The notes beneath the pieces are model-generated. The model made no database searches and had not been told where the DNA came from. It saw only the letters and a program-made list of their open reading frames with translations. Shown piece by piece: positions 20,601-31,172 of a stretch of DNA of 64,000 nt. Origin of the DNA: Bagarius yarrelli (Eukaryota > Chordata > Actinopteri > Siluriformes > Sisoridae); contig VCAZ01000014.1 of assembly GCA_005784505.1 (NCBI GenBank), positions 1,454,741-1,518,740 of the forward strand, in the 5' to 3' direction. Every line of letters starts with the position of its first letter. The stretch's first letter is position 1. The position numbers and the translations under genes are program-made.

Positions 20601-22383
20601 AATGAAAACCTGCTGAAAAATCTTTGGATCTAAACAGTCATGCGTTTACAGAATGTTGCTGAGTAGTAGAAATAATAAAACTGATGGTAAAAAACCCCCC
20701 CAAAAAACCTAGACGATACTCAAACGTACAACTATTTTTAACCTTTGTGCTGCTGACATGTCGAAATGCAGATGGGTCATATTTAGGATGCTCGCTTCAA
20801 CACTTTAGCAGTAGACACTTATACTCCATTACACATACTATTTACGGAACCACAATGGGATGATAATCCATTTCGTAACACTAGTGGGCTAGTTAATGAA
20901 CAAGTAGGAACCGACTACCTTAAAATAAATTAATTAAGCATAAAATAAGTCAGTGACTGAAAATACACTGAATATAACCAGATTTGGACGATTCAATTTT
21001 AATACTGATGATAATAACAATGACACTAAGCCAAAAACACGAGATATTATTTGTTAAATTCTTTACACTGATTAATATAACCTGTAATTTGTGACTGCTG
21101 ATTAAAGTGTTCATTCGTGGCAGGAATTTATATATAGGAAATGGTAGCGCAGTGGTTAAGTTGTTGAACTGCTAATTGGAAGATCCTGGCTCAATTCCCA
21201 GCACTACCAAGTTGCCACTGTTGGGCCCCTGAGTAAGGCCCTTAACACCCAATTGCTTAGTTGAATAAAAGAGATAAATGTAAGTCGCTCTAAATAAGGA
21301 CGTATTTGTATCTGTCAGAGGTCAAGCTGTAACTTGTCTCTGTCTTCTTGGTGGTAATTTACTAGCTGGAACTACAGTCCTTTTAGGATTTCACAGCTCT
21401 TTTTGTTCATGTTTTGGATTATTGTTGTTATTATTACTAATAATATCAATAATAATCAATTTTTGGTAATTTTACTGCACTACATGTTGTAATGTTTTTA
21501 GTTGTTATGTGCCATTGAATCAGGAAAATTAAATGTAATTCGTGCAGCACAGTGCATTTCAGTGAAGACCATCATTAAGTAAATGCTCTGCACAACGGCT
21601 TGCCGTAATTTTGGTTATTAAATGAGAAATATTTACAAAATATGGAAGAAAGAAAAGGGCATTTGGTGACGTAGCGGTGACGACGTTTTGGGTGCGCCTT
21701 AACAGTGATTGGTCAATTTTTCAAAATCTTCCCTGTGATTGGATAAAACTGCACAGTCACGCAGAATATTTTTAACAGTTTCGTTCAGACATTGCAAAAC
21801 ACTGGAGCTTTGAGGAAATTGCATTTTAACAATCGTGACAGCGCAGCGGTTAATTAGAATTCTCAGCACCACCGAGTTGCCATTGTTGGGCCCCCTGAAC
21901 AAGGCCCTTAACCCCCAATTGCTCAGTTGTATAAAAGAGATAAATGTAAGTCGCTTTGGATAAGGACGTCTGCTAAATGATGTAAATGTTTTAACAATCA
22001 TCTTAAATGCTTCTCTGACCCAAACAATCAGGCAATAAAGGCACTGCTTCGTGTTTAAATACACCAAACAACCAGAACAAAACAGCGTGTGTGTGAAATC
22101 AGTTTAGGAGTCCAGGACAAAACTCGACTTGAACTTTAGTTTCTATTTCCCACTTTTTAGTGTGATTACTGACACACACATTGTCTCACACACACACACA
22201 CACACACACACAAATCTTAGCGTTCCGTTCCACACTCTCTCTCTCTCTCTCTCTCTCCAAACATATCGAAAACATCCAAGAATTTTAATTAATTCTTAAC
22301 GATCAATTATCCTTTATCGATTAATGATGCCTATCCCTAGTTGTTCACTAAAATGATCTCTAGGTTTTTCCTACAAAACAGTG

Positions 22384-22437
<54 letters not shown>

Positions 22438-23896
22438 ATATATTTTAATGCTATATATTTTTTAAGGTGCATTCAGTAGTGTAAAGTTTATACATATTAC
22501 ATTCTACTGTTAATTTTTTATACTGTAAATGACGTCATATCGAGGAAAATGATTTTCACTCTCAATTATTACTATCTTAACAATGGTGTGTTTTACAGTG
22601 AAATAACAACATACAAAGTCTAAACCAAGCAAAGAAAATATCTACAAATTAAATATAAGACATATTAAACAATATGTACAGATTTATATATTTGTTTTAA
22701 AATACATTTTACTCACAATTGTGCTGTTTGTGCTATTTAGGTATCAGTGACAAGCAAATTTCAAACAAGCTGAATACATTTCCGCTAAAATAAAAAATAA
22801 TTCGCTATAATTCATTAAGTTTTAAAAACGTGTTTTATAAACATGTGCAGCTTTTTTTAAAATTAAAACTAAATAGTTTTTCTTTTGCAGGTTTATTTCC
22901 AGTCAGGCCTTCTGCACTCACATGACTGCCAGCTAGAGCAACAGGGCCTACAGCCTGTTAGCATGCTAGCTAGCCCCTCGATTAGCCTTCATTTTAGCAT
23001 TAATTTAAGAAAAATATACAAACACTGTCTTACTTTCAGTTTAATTATTCCGTCTTCCTTCACTTAAAAACATGCATTTATTCTTAAAGATGTGCTACTT
23101 TAGATAACACTAACATGAAATAAGTTTCATAATTATTATTATTATTATTTTTCTTTTTCCCCATCCACTTTCTGGTACTTTCGCACCAACCGCGCTGTGA
23201 TTGGTTCCTTTTTAATACTCAGCACTAATCCGCAACCAGGAAAGAATCTTCTGGCCAATCATAAATGGGGGCGGGAGATGTTACGGAATATGGGGTGTAA
23301 TCCGAGTTCCATCCAAGATGGCTGACAGGAAATAAGCTTAGCGAAGCTAACCGTCTTAGCGGCATTCCACAGGAGCCGGTTAGTGTCGCTGTGGAAAGCC
23401 TAATGAGTTAATTCGTGTTATTTTTTTCTCCCACAAAGACAAAAAACTATAGAAGTCGTATTTCAAATGCAAAAATGCGTTAAACAAGCACCCATTTAGT
23501 GTTTTTTTAAATTGTAAATATATTAATCGGTTAGCATGGGTGGAAGCCGGTGCACAAGGTCAATGTCCACACTTGCTAGCTTCACGAAAGCTAATAATAA
23601 CAACAAAACTAGCTAATTTAAGCCTTTCGTTGTTAATGACAAGCGTTAAATTAATCTTAAAATACCACCAAATGACAAGTTTTATGGTTCCAGAGGGGCG
23701 TGTGATGATAAATGAAGTTTAAAGAAGTTAAAATCGAGGCTAAACACTAACCTGTTTTCTTCGTCTGCGTTTCCTCGTCCTGGAACTGACTGCAGCTTTG
23801 ATCATCGTTCACCGATAATCTCGCTCGATCCGACCCATCGTCCGCTCCGTGATTGAGCCGTATACCGCTCGCCCCTGTGCAGGGCCGCTCCGCCAT
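17033..23896 (-). CDS. nufip2: NUFIP2, nuclear FMRP-interacting protein 2 (four-exon gene span)
   Basis: The complete coding region is reconstructed as four exons: 23896-23752, 20095-18449, 18326-18294 and 17085-17033, joined by GT-AG introns with consistent phase. Together they make 626 codons including the stop (625 aa). NUFIP2 (82-FIP) is an RNA-granule and polysome-associated partner of FMRP and a cofactor of Roquin in mRNA decay. Diagnostic blocks: GSGSESGYTTPKKRR (about 159-173), KEDSWTLFKPPPVFPVDN followed by SSAKIVPKISYASKVKENLN (about 275-312), LGDIFQNQWGLSFINEPS (about 441-458), WDFFDLKAAVLYHTK (about 583-597) and the tail DPNRVVLYNE...GPDQ. The protein looks mostly disordered and low-complexity. 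Human NUFIP2 is about 695 aa with a long His/Gln-rich N-terminus that is absent here. The upstream promoter is not evident; no TATA box is seen just beyond 23896. Confidence 0.95.
17165..17790. repeat. CTAT/CATC tetranucleotide array with higher-order duplication
   Basis: About 625 bases of CTAT, CATC and CACT units inside the last nufip2 intron. Larger blocks recur: ATTGCATCTGTCATATCCCT near 17204 and 17398 (194-base offset), and CTATCCACTTATATATC near 17491 and 17614 (123-base offset). The Tyr/Leu/Ser/Ile/His-rich frames through it are repeat translation, not genes. Confidence 0.95.
18294..18326 (-). CDS. nufip2: nufip2 exon 3 (33-nt micro-exon)
   Basis: Encodes MEYILNLQKQ plus split Glu and Asp codons, matching MESIWNLQKQD of the mammalian protein. 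The acceptor is TTTTTTTTTCAG and the donor CAAG^GTAAGT. The intron before it is only 122 bases. Phase is preserved on both sides; skipping would remove 11 residues in frame. Confidence 0.92.
18449..20095 (-). CDS. nufip2: nufip2 exon 2 (main coding exon)
   Basis: 1647 bases encoding residues 49-598. The acceptor is TTTTTCTACCCTCAG^AAAATGG (20096-20100) and the donor is CACACTAAAG^GTGAAC. It begins NGKINGFVVEGEETPASVDL, so the exon extends well upstream of any methionine in it. It contains nearly all the conserved NUFIP2 blocks plus Ser/Thr/Pro-rich linkers. Confidence 0.95.
21136..21312 (+). repeat. SINE family A copy
   Basis: GGTAGCGCAGTGGTTAAG, GGCTCAATTCCCAGCACTAC, TTGGGCCCCTGAGTAAGGCC, AGATAAATGTAAGTCGCTC. 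Antisense to nufip2, within its intron 1. Confidence 0.85.
21839..21990 (+). repeat. SINE family A copy with shortened head
   Basis: CAGCGCAGCGGTTAATTAG leads straight into TCTCAGCACCACCGAGTTGC, so part of the tRNA-like head is deleted. The body GGGCCCCCTGAACAAGGCCC and tail AAGTCGCTTTGGATAAGGAC are intact. Confidence 0.85.
22185..22440. repeat. CA and CT microsatellites
   Basis: A CA run at about 22189-22212 and CT runs at about 22234-22257 and 22387-22437, the latter broken once by GCTC. Confidence 0.95.
23195..23330 (+). promoter_or_regulatory. promoter-like CCAAT / GC-box / YY1 cluster in nufip2 intron 1
   Basis: ATTGG at 23200-23204, CCAAT at 23255-23259, a GC box GGGGGCGGG at 23267-23275 and a YY1-like CCAAGATGGCTGAC at 23313-23326 lie in order within 130 bases. 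This is the layout of a TATA-less start site reading rightward, antisense to nufip2. It could be an alternative, divergent or enhancer promoter. No coding exon follows that I can recognise. Confidence 0.35.
23752..23896 (-). CDS. nufip2: nufip2 exon 1 (coding part)
   Basis: The ATG (23894-23896) opens MAERPCTGASGIRLNHGADD and the exon ends ...DEETQTKKT plus the first base of a Glu codon, at the donor ACAG^GTTAGT. It is 145 bases (48 codons + 1). The ETQTKKT end parallels the PKKKTGYGELNG region of the human protein. Unlike human exon 1 it encodes no poly-His or poly-Gln. The start is chosen as the first ATG in an otherwise open, GC-richer frame. Confidence 0.85.
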
Positions 23897-24177
23897 ATAA
23901 CAGTGTCATTAACAGGGAAATGTGCTTAACTGTGTTCGTTACACCACCACAGCAGGAGCAGCTCAGACATGGGCAACAGAGTGGAATGGTGCGAGTCGAC
24001 TCCGGCACACGACTCACCTACAGTGGGAGTCGACTCAGTTAATGATTCAGTTGAAAGCGAAGACGCTCATGCTTTCATAATAATGAGAAGTGGTTTTATG
24101 TACTTACACTTATACACACACACACACACTCTTTATTTATATAAAACGATACAGCGATAGAAAAAGAAGAAAGAAAG

Positions 24178-24338
24178 AGGAAAGTGGTGGCTTAGTGGTT
24201 AACGTGTTGGGTACCAGATTCGATTCCCAGCACCACCAAGCCACCACTGCTGGGCCCCTAAGCAAGACCTTTAACCCCCGATTGCTTTGTAAGTCTCTCT
24301 GGATAAGGGCATCTACCAAATGCTGCAAATGTAAATTT
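24178..24338 (+). repeat. SINE family A copy
   Basis: AGTGGTGGCTTAGTGGTTAA, GATTCGATTCCCAGCACCAC, GGGCCCCTAAGCAAGACC, CTGGATAAGGGCATCTACC, ATGCTGCAAATGTAAAT. Confidence 0.85.
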
Positions 24339-24369
24339 TAGCCATTTTGGAGGCCACTTTGCTGGAGAT

Positions 24370-24695
24370 GTTTCCATCTACCATCTAGAAATAACATCTG
24401 GATTGGGACTCACTCTGCTCCATTCACCCCAACCTACAGTTTACATCACACCTCAGCATCGTGTAGCTGTAATAAGCGGACAGTCGGTGTCCCCCCAGAT
24501 GAGGATGGGTTCCCTCTGGAGTCTCGTTCCTTTCTGGTTTCTTCTGTCATTTCGGGGAGATTTTACTTGCCACAGTCGCCACCGGCTTAATCATTAGGGA
24601 CAAATTTACACATATAAACATCAAACTTTTATTCACTGCATTCTGTGTAAAGCTGCTTTGAGACAAAAATCATTTTAATTGAATTGAACATAGTG
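24370..24695 (+). mobile_element. L2-like LINE 3' end fragment
   Basis: Shares GATGAGGATGGGTTCCCTCT, TCGTTCCTTTCTGGTTTCTT, ATTAGGGACAAATTTAC, AAAGCTGCTTTGAGAC and the end TTTTAATTGAATTGAACA with the 3' end of the L2-like element at 52321-53965. Only the untranslated 3' end remains. Confidence 0.75.
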
Positions 24696-24837
24696 TCCGG
24701 TCAGAGAGACAGTGAGGTTGTTGGCAAGGCGATAAATATTATAAGACAGGAATATATTGTGTATTGCACATTTTTTTGTATTGCAACGAGTTTTTTTATA
24801 TTTCACTTGAATTGATTGTTAGTATGAGTGTTTATAG

Positions 24838-25022
24838 GGAAGTGGTGGCTTATGGGTAAGGTGGTGGACTACCAACCTGAAGACTGTGGGTTCGATTCCC
24901 AGCTCCACCAAGCTACCCATTGCAGGGCCCCATGAGCAAGGCCCTTAATTGCTCAGTTGTATAAACAAGATGAAATGCAAGTCGCTCTGAATAAGGACGT
25001 CTACCAAATGCTGTAAATGTAG
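24838..25022 (+). repeat. SINE family A copy
   Basis: AAGTGGTGGCTTATGGGTAA, GTGGGTTCGATTCCCAGCTC, GGGCCCCATGAGCAAGGCCC, AATAAGGACGTCTACCAAAT. Confidence 0.85.
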
Positions 25023-25708
25023 ACACTGTATAAGTGTTCGTAAGTGTTTTATGCACTCTGTTCTGGTGGCTGAGGGAAAGCAGAGGTGAGTAGAATGACT
25101 TATAAAAATAACGACTCAGTCAGTTAACAGTAAAAGTATTAATGTTTAATGTTAGTTGTTTAGGAGAGTAATAAATGATAAGATTACTCATGTAGTGAGT
25201 TACTCGTTAATTGGATCACGGTCACACCTACATAAAGTACATATGAAAAAAAGAAGGGAATGTGTGAGATTTTTATAGTAATTACGGTAAAAATGAAAGT
25301 GTCCATAGTTACAGAATCACCATTAAATAGTGATTATCATGAAACTTACTGTAGGATGTTTTCTCAGGTTGGACCTGGACTTTCTCTACACTAATATCAG
25401 CACTTATAGAAGACCGGCACATTATGGAACGGTACGTTTCTCTCCTTGGAGTGAAAAAATGTAATGAACGTGAGTTCACGTGTGTCTCGTCTGATATTCT
25501 CGGGTTTCCCGCTTGAACTTCAGACGACTGCAGTCTGTCGCCAGACTCGTCATGGCGTTATACAGAATTTAATACAGATTATTGTACAGATTATCAGTGA
25601 TACAGATGGAAACTAATTATTACATCTACATTTTTATCATTAACAGTACATTTCTGCAGTTAAAATTGAGTGAGAGTAAAACTAAGGACAAATAAACCGA
25701 CTCTTAAA

Positions 25709-25900
25709 AAATAAAATAAAATAAAATAAAAAAAAATTCATCTTCTGTAAACACTGCTATTTATTGTAAATAAGCCACTTATGCATTTCTGGTTAGATGC
25801 GAACTGCATTTCATTGGCTCTGTAAATGTACCTTACACAATGACAATAGAGTCGAATCGAATCGAATCGAATCTAATCTAATCTAATCTAATCTAATAAC
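25709..25900. repeat. AAAAT and GAATC/TAATC pentanucleotide tracts
   Basis: AAAAT units at about 25708-25730 and a GAATC run at about 25852-25898 whose second half is uniformly TAATC. The region between resembles the tail of a non-LTR element (CACAATGACAATAGAGTCG). Confidence 0.8.
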
Positions 25901-26118
25901 AACCTAAATATAACATGTTTCAACCCACCTCTGGAGGGCAGCAGTTTAAACGGCTGCTGAACCAGTGATATGGTGTAAACTGTGATTCTGCTCGTTTCCT
26001 CATTCCGGTGGTGTACAGATCGTAAAGAGTCGGTAGAGGACCACCAATAATCTTACTATTGATTTACATTTCTTACATTTTTCCTAAGACTTACTGAAAA
26101 AAAAATACAACTGATCTA

Positions 26119-26402
26119 AGGCACTGCTGGGAATTGAACCCATGATCTTCATATCAACAGCCCAACATTGCATTACATTACATTTACAGCATTCGGCAGA
26201 CGTTCTTATCCAGAGCGACTTACATTTCTCTCTTTTAAACAACTGAGCAATTAGTGGTTAAGGGCCTTGCTTAGGGGCCCATCAGTGGTAGCTTGGTGAT
26301 GCTGGAAATCAAACCCCCGATCTTCCAGATACCAGTCCAAAACCTTACCCCTGAGACAGCCTCCTTCCAACAACACATAAACCACTGAGCTACCGATATC
26401 CC
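26119..26402 (-). repeat. family A SINE split by a second family A SINE
   Basis: The outer copy's reversed head begins GGCACTGCTGGGAATTGAAC, breaks after AGCCCAACA, and resumes at CCAACAACACATAAACC with CACTGAGCTACC. The inner copy, near full length, fills 26166-26365 (ACAGCATTCGGCAGACG to CCTTACCCCTGAGACAGCC). CCAACA appears on both sides of the break and is a candidate target duplication. Confidence 0.7.
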
Positions 26403-26407
26403 AGAAC

Positions 26408-26670
26408 TAACAGTTCTCTGAGCAAACTGAGCAATTAGGGGTTAAGGGCCTTGCTTAGGGGCCCAGCAGCTGTGGCTTGGTGGGGCTGGAAATCGAACCC
26501 AGGTCCTCAAATTGATAGTCCAACAACGTAACCTCTGCGCTACCACTTCCCCTTTTCCCCTTTCCCACATTTACATTCATGCCCTTATCCTGAGTGATAT
26601 ATATCAATCATCTATGTCAGCAGTTGAGGGTTAATCAGATCTTCCGATCATCAGTCCGACACCACTGAGC
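26408..26670 (-). repeat. two further reversed SINE family A pieces
   Basis: 26420-26552 has AACTGAGCAATTAGGGGTTA, GGGCCTTGCTTAGGGGCC, CTGGAAATCGAACCCAGG and TAACCTCTGCGCTACCACTT. 26562-26670 is a more decayed piece (CATTTACATTCATGCCCTTA, GTTGAGGGTTAATCAGAT). This makes a cluster of reversed SINE-A copies over 550 bases. Confidence 0.7.
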
Positions 26671-27594
26671 TGGAGAAACCAGGGGGAAATCCCTATAGAC
26701 ACAACATGTAAAATTAAACACAAACACAGACATGTTCAGTAACCTGACCTGCTTCACTTCCTGGGAAAACAGTCACCGGGTATAAAATGGTACCGTAGTC
26801 GATATTTCTATTGCCCTGGAGGTGTTTCATGTCAGTCAGTGTGTTAATTTTATATTAGCATTTTACTTTTTTTTTATTTCAGAGCCTGTAGATGGGGAGT
26901 TCATCCTAAAAACACAGACCAGGTGCAGATAACGAGAAGAAAACATCAAATTATCATTGAGTGATAAGCAATAAGCAAATAATTTTATTTTATTAGTTCC
27001 TGACTAATCGAATTTCATGTAAAACAAACGATTCATGCCACTAATAGTCATAGTTTATAATAATAATGCTCTTATTTAAAGTATTACCTACAGCCAGTAT
27101 TTAGCAAGGTCCACGTTTCCTCTTCTATGTTTTAGGTTTTGAAATCCACAAGCGATTGTGTAAATAAATTGACTCCTTGAATCGACTCCAGTGAATCCCA
27201 CTGCCTTCGAATCAGAATCATTTTTTTTCGGGAATCGAACAGCCCTACAATAGACCCAATCACAGCGAGCTCTCAGAGGCGCCAGTGCGCCGCAGCCGCT
27301 GTTTTGTTCCACTCGCTCGGTGCAAGACTCGGGATGTGTCCAAAACCACACCCTGTTTACTATTTAGTGCACTCATCCATTATATTTCTGCTTTTCTCTG
27401 CATATTATCTGCTCCAGGATTTCATAACTAGAGCACAGACTCTTAACCCAACAGCACATGTTATTAGCACTTATTATAAACGGATTTATCTTCAAATGTT
27501 GTTCAAGGCTTTATATTGATGATATGAGGTGTTAAAGACGTCATTTTAGACACTTAAAAGGCTCGGACCGTTAAAAGCACCGGACCCTGCGTCT

Positions 27595-27745
27595 CATATA
27601 CCGCTTTTCCACCAGGGTGTGCAATCAGGAACCAGGCTGCTCTTTTCCACTGAAAAAAAGTCCTGGGCGGAGCTTCTATCACCGGCGCCAGTTTCTAAAG
27701 CAGACGCAGTAGCGACGACAGATAATTTAACAGGAACAATTAAAT
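27595..27745. repeat. fragment of a fish DNA-transposon-like repeat
   Basis: TACCGCTTTTCCACCAGGGT, AATCAGGAACCAGGCTGCTC and TCCTGGGCGGAGCTTCTATC resemble a common fish non-autonomous repeat that starts CGCTTTTCCAC. The class is not established here. Confidence 0.4.
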
Positions 27746-27969
27746 CTCTTAGGTAAGCGGTGGTCACCGAAGAGTCCGCCGCTTTTCTTAACACCAGGTT
27801 GAAAAGTGAAATTTTAATTGACAAGTGAAAATGAATAGAACCTGAGGGGGTAGTGGGAGACTGGCAACCATAGCGTTTAGCTGAGTCGAATGTATAGAAT
27901 TGCCCCAAGCCTATAAAATGATAAAATAAACCCATTTTTTTGTGATTTACTCTGACTAGAATTAAACAC

Positions 27970-28095
27970 CTGTTCTCAGGTCTTTCCACTGGCTTCCAGT
28001 TACATTTAGGATTGATTTTAAAGGCGTGTTATTTGTTTATAAATCCCTCGATGGCTTATATTGCAGATGTGCTCACTGATTTATACACATAACTG
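27970..28095 (+). mobile_element. L2-like LINE reverse-transcriptase C-terminal fragment
   Basis: TTTCCACTGGCTTCCAGTTA followed by TTTAGGATTGATTTTAAAGG and ATAAATCCCTCGATGGCTTA translate in part as HWLPV-x-FRIDFK and YKSLDGL. These are the conserved positions seen in the 52.9-kb copy (HWLPVRHRIDFKILLLIYKA). About 120 bases remain. Confidence 0.7.
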
Positions 28096-28127
28096 ATCAT
28101 GTGACTGAAAACTACTATCTTCTATAC

Positions 28128-28237
28128 AACTAAAGGTTAAGGGCCTTGTTCAGGGGCCCAGAAGTTGGTGGTGCTGGGGATCGAATTGTCCAATTAGCAG
28201 TCTAACACTTTAACCACTGCGCTATTATCACGCCATT
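28128..28237 (-). repeat. SINE family A fragment
   Basis: AAAGGTTAAGGGCCTTGTTC, AGGGGCCCAGAAG, GGGGATCGAATTGTCC, CTTTAACCACTGCGCTA: reversed body and head without a tail. Confidence 0.75.
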
Positions 28238-28334
28238 TTCTCTAGCGCTTGTTGCAGTGTAGGAATAGTGACTTAGACAAGTTTGTATAGTTTATTTCTT
28301 TTTGTTTGGCTGGAAGACACAAAGCAACAAAACG

Positions 28335-28592
28335 TTTTTTTCACCAGTCCATCACAGGGCCACACACACATGCACACTCACTCCTATGGGCACTTTAGAA
28401 TCACCAATCAATTTAACGTACATGTTTTTGGACTGTGGGAGGAAACCGGAGAACCCGGAGTAAACCCACACAAGCACAGGGAAGAACATGCAAACTCCAC
28501 ACAGAAAGACCTGTCCAGGGGAATCGAACCCAGAACCTTCTTGCTGTGAGGCAACAGCGCTAATCACCAATCCGACGTGCTGCCCTGGTTCA
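28335..28592 (-). repeat. SINE family B copy
   Basis: Reversed: CCAGTCCATCACAGGGCCAC, CACTTTAGAATCACCAATCA, GGAGGAAACCGGAGAACCCG, CATGCAAACTCCACACAGAA, GAGGCAACAGCGCTAATCAC, ending GTGCTGCCCTGG. Confidence 0.85.
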
Positions 28593-28599
28593 GAATTAT

Positions 28600-29555
28600 T
28601 TTTTAAGTGAAAAATTAGAATTTTAATTTAGTGAATAAAAGTTAGAATTAAGGATTGAAAGCCGAAAGCCGGTAAAAGTCAGTCTGTCTTATAGCCTGTT
28701 CATAATGCTGATGTTGATAAACAGCTGTATTGTCTTAGGTTTACCAGAGGAGGTCAGTCACAGTGTTGTATCTGTTTTCTATAAAAACACACTCTCAGGA
28801 TATTAACCGTCAGGGAAATACAGGCTTTATAACCTTTTGAGAAATTTTATTACAAAATGCAACATGTTTCTTATTTATTTGTTTGACTTTTTTAACATCG
28901 CTACTAAATAAAACTTTCCGTGACATTATTACAATATTTTTAGTATTAAAATAGCACAAAAAAGAATAATATTTATTTGGTTTGTAAGATACACTCATTC
29001 ATATGAACGGTGCATTGTGATGTCACACCCTAGAGCCTTTTTGCTTGCTGTGATGTCATTTTTTGGAGTATTTGTATATGTGATATAGCAATACAATCCT
29101 TACACCTTCAGTTTGAACAGTGTAGGTAATAAAGCCATAATAATTCATTAAATAGCTTAAACTTGCATTAAATTGACAACAAAAATAAAAAACGGATGTT
29201 TTTCCCCCCATTTTTTAAAGCACATTATAATAAAGAATAATAATTTATAACAATGCAAATGCTTTATTACCATAAAGGTGTTAATATTTTTTTTTTTACG
29301 ATAAAAAGACACTTCAAACTTTAGTAGCTTGAAATCAATTTAAGTAACTCGAATAAAACAAAGACATCATTTTTAACATGGAATATTGTAAAAAAGACAA
29401 AACCTCAATCAAAAACATTTTCAAAACAGAAATAATCACAGGCTACTAAATGATTAAATTACATTATTAATCATTAATACAAATATCTTAGTCTAACTGA
29501 ACATCCTATTCCAGATGTTACAATTCTCTCCGTTGTGCACGCATGTATCTCAATC
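28600..29555. other. AT-rich intergenic sequence, nothing recognised
   Basis: No repeat family, splice-flanked frame or RNA-like structure was noted. TGTGATGTCA occurs twice, at about 29007 and 29049. Confidence 0.4.
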
Positions 29556-29629
29556 GCATGTTTTGGAGGCTGTTTAAAAAAACGAGTGGAAAATGGTAAT
29601 TCGCCACTTTCTTCGGTCGCTAAGCAACC

Positions 29630-30115
29630 GTCATCTGCGCTTTCCATTACAAAAAGAAAATTTCAGCAACGAATTTCCACCCTTGCTGTAACTCTGTAGG
29701 GATACATTTCGGTAGCCCGATTGGAAGACACAAAAGCCCAGTAAATAGCCGAGCGGTAACCACTGAGGAGCTTGAAGCCTCTGAGGAGTCCCAGGTACCA
29801 AATACATGGCAGTGGCAGACTGCAAAGATTTATCCTCCTCACTGTGCCAGTCAGGCTATTACATAAAGAGGAAAAATATATTTCAATGCATTTTCTGCCA
29901 CAAATATAGTTTCCTTCCTATGTGATAGCTCGACGGGCACCATAGGAATACAGTTTGGTAGCCCGACTGAAAGACACAGTAGCCCCGGGACGTCAGGCTA
30001 ATGATTTTGCAAGAAAACCAGTTCAGTTCCGAACAACAGAACGAGACCCTGATCTTAAGCACAGTGTGAATAGATAACATTTTTGACTGTAGTGGAATGT
30101 AAAAAACTGCCAACC
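29630..30115 (-). repeat. duplicated unit of unknown origin (two copies about 240 bases apart)
   Basis: On the plus strand ATACATTTCGGTAGCCCGAT (29702) parallels ATACAGTTTGGTAGCCCGAC (29945), each followed by an AAGACACA block and AGCCC. On the minus strand both copies keep a short frame beginning GLPxCIP after a CAG- or CAA-like junction. I cannot identify it; it may be a duplicated exon or part of an unrecognised mobile element. Confidence 0.4.
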
Positions 30116-30737
30116 AAAAATGTCAAATATAATAAAAACTTCTTTTGACTTATTTATCATTTTGTCGTCTTACCTTTGTAGTTTTAACCAGTAAAGACAT
30201 CGAAAAATGGGTTCACGTTCATTCCTGAGGTATAATAAAGACAAACTACAGGACTCCAAACAGAGACTGTTGACATGTTGTCATCTCAGGCATAAATTAT
30301 GCTGTCAGAAATATAATCTGTAAGTGAAAGGTATAAAGGCGTGTTCTACTTTCCTTTCTGTGAATTTCTATAGGTGGTGGACGATTTTGCCTGGAGTGAA
30401 GCAATTGTGATTACAATAGTAAAATATTTTTTCTCTCGTGCCTCTTTTATCTGAGCTTTAATTAGTATCATTAGCCACATCATATTTTATTCTTTTTTTC
30501 CGGAATGTTCAGGTTTCTGTAACCGAACTGTAGCTTTTGTTTAATCTCGTCCAAGCAAATTTGAACCGAAAAGAGACGTGTTGTGAGAACGACAGGAAAA
30601 TTGTGACCCAGCCAATGACATTGTAAAAGAAAACGTCATGGGAGACTTTTTCACTCTGAATTTTTTCTGCACCGATTTTGTCAGACCCAAATGTTTGCAG
30701 TGTGGAAGGAAAAAAGGGGTGGGGCTTTTAATTCATT

Positions 30738-31128
30738 TCACTTCAGTTTAATGTTATTTGTTTGGCGCTTTATACAATGGTGATTGTCACAAAGCAGCTT
30801 TACACAATCGAAGAAATTCTAAGATAAAAATTAATCAGAAATCAGTTTGTCCCTGATGAGTAAGCCGAGGGCGGCGGTGGCAAGGAAAAACTCCCTGAGA
30901 CAGAATAAGAAGGAATCTTGAGAGGAACCAGACTCCACAGAGAACCCATCCTCATTTGGGTGAAAAACAGGTAGCAGGAATTCTGTAGTTACACTGTGTG
31001 TGTATGGCAGAGTGGAAACGTCCTCGGTCACCCTGGTGATGTGATCATCAACTGGGAGCAGGTCACACGGGAGGGTCTGACAGGTCCGGATTGGATTACT
31101 GGCAGCTCCGTATAGGCATATGTAGCTC

Positions 31129-31172
<44 letters not shown>

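Larger units (their letters stand above)
20096..23751 (-). other. nufip2: nufip2 intron 1
   Basis: A 3.66-kb intron bounded by GTTAGT (donor at 23751) and CCCTCAG (acceptor). It carries two family A SINEs, CA and CT microsatellites and a promoter-like cluster near 23.2-23.3 kb. The 20200-20650 part looks unique and non-repetitive, but I see no coding or RNA-family signature in it. Confidence 0.85.

Noticed and set aside
24403..24597. 64-codon frame MGLTLLHSPQPTVYITPQH...
   Set aside because: Lies in the untranslated 3' end of an L2-like LINE.
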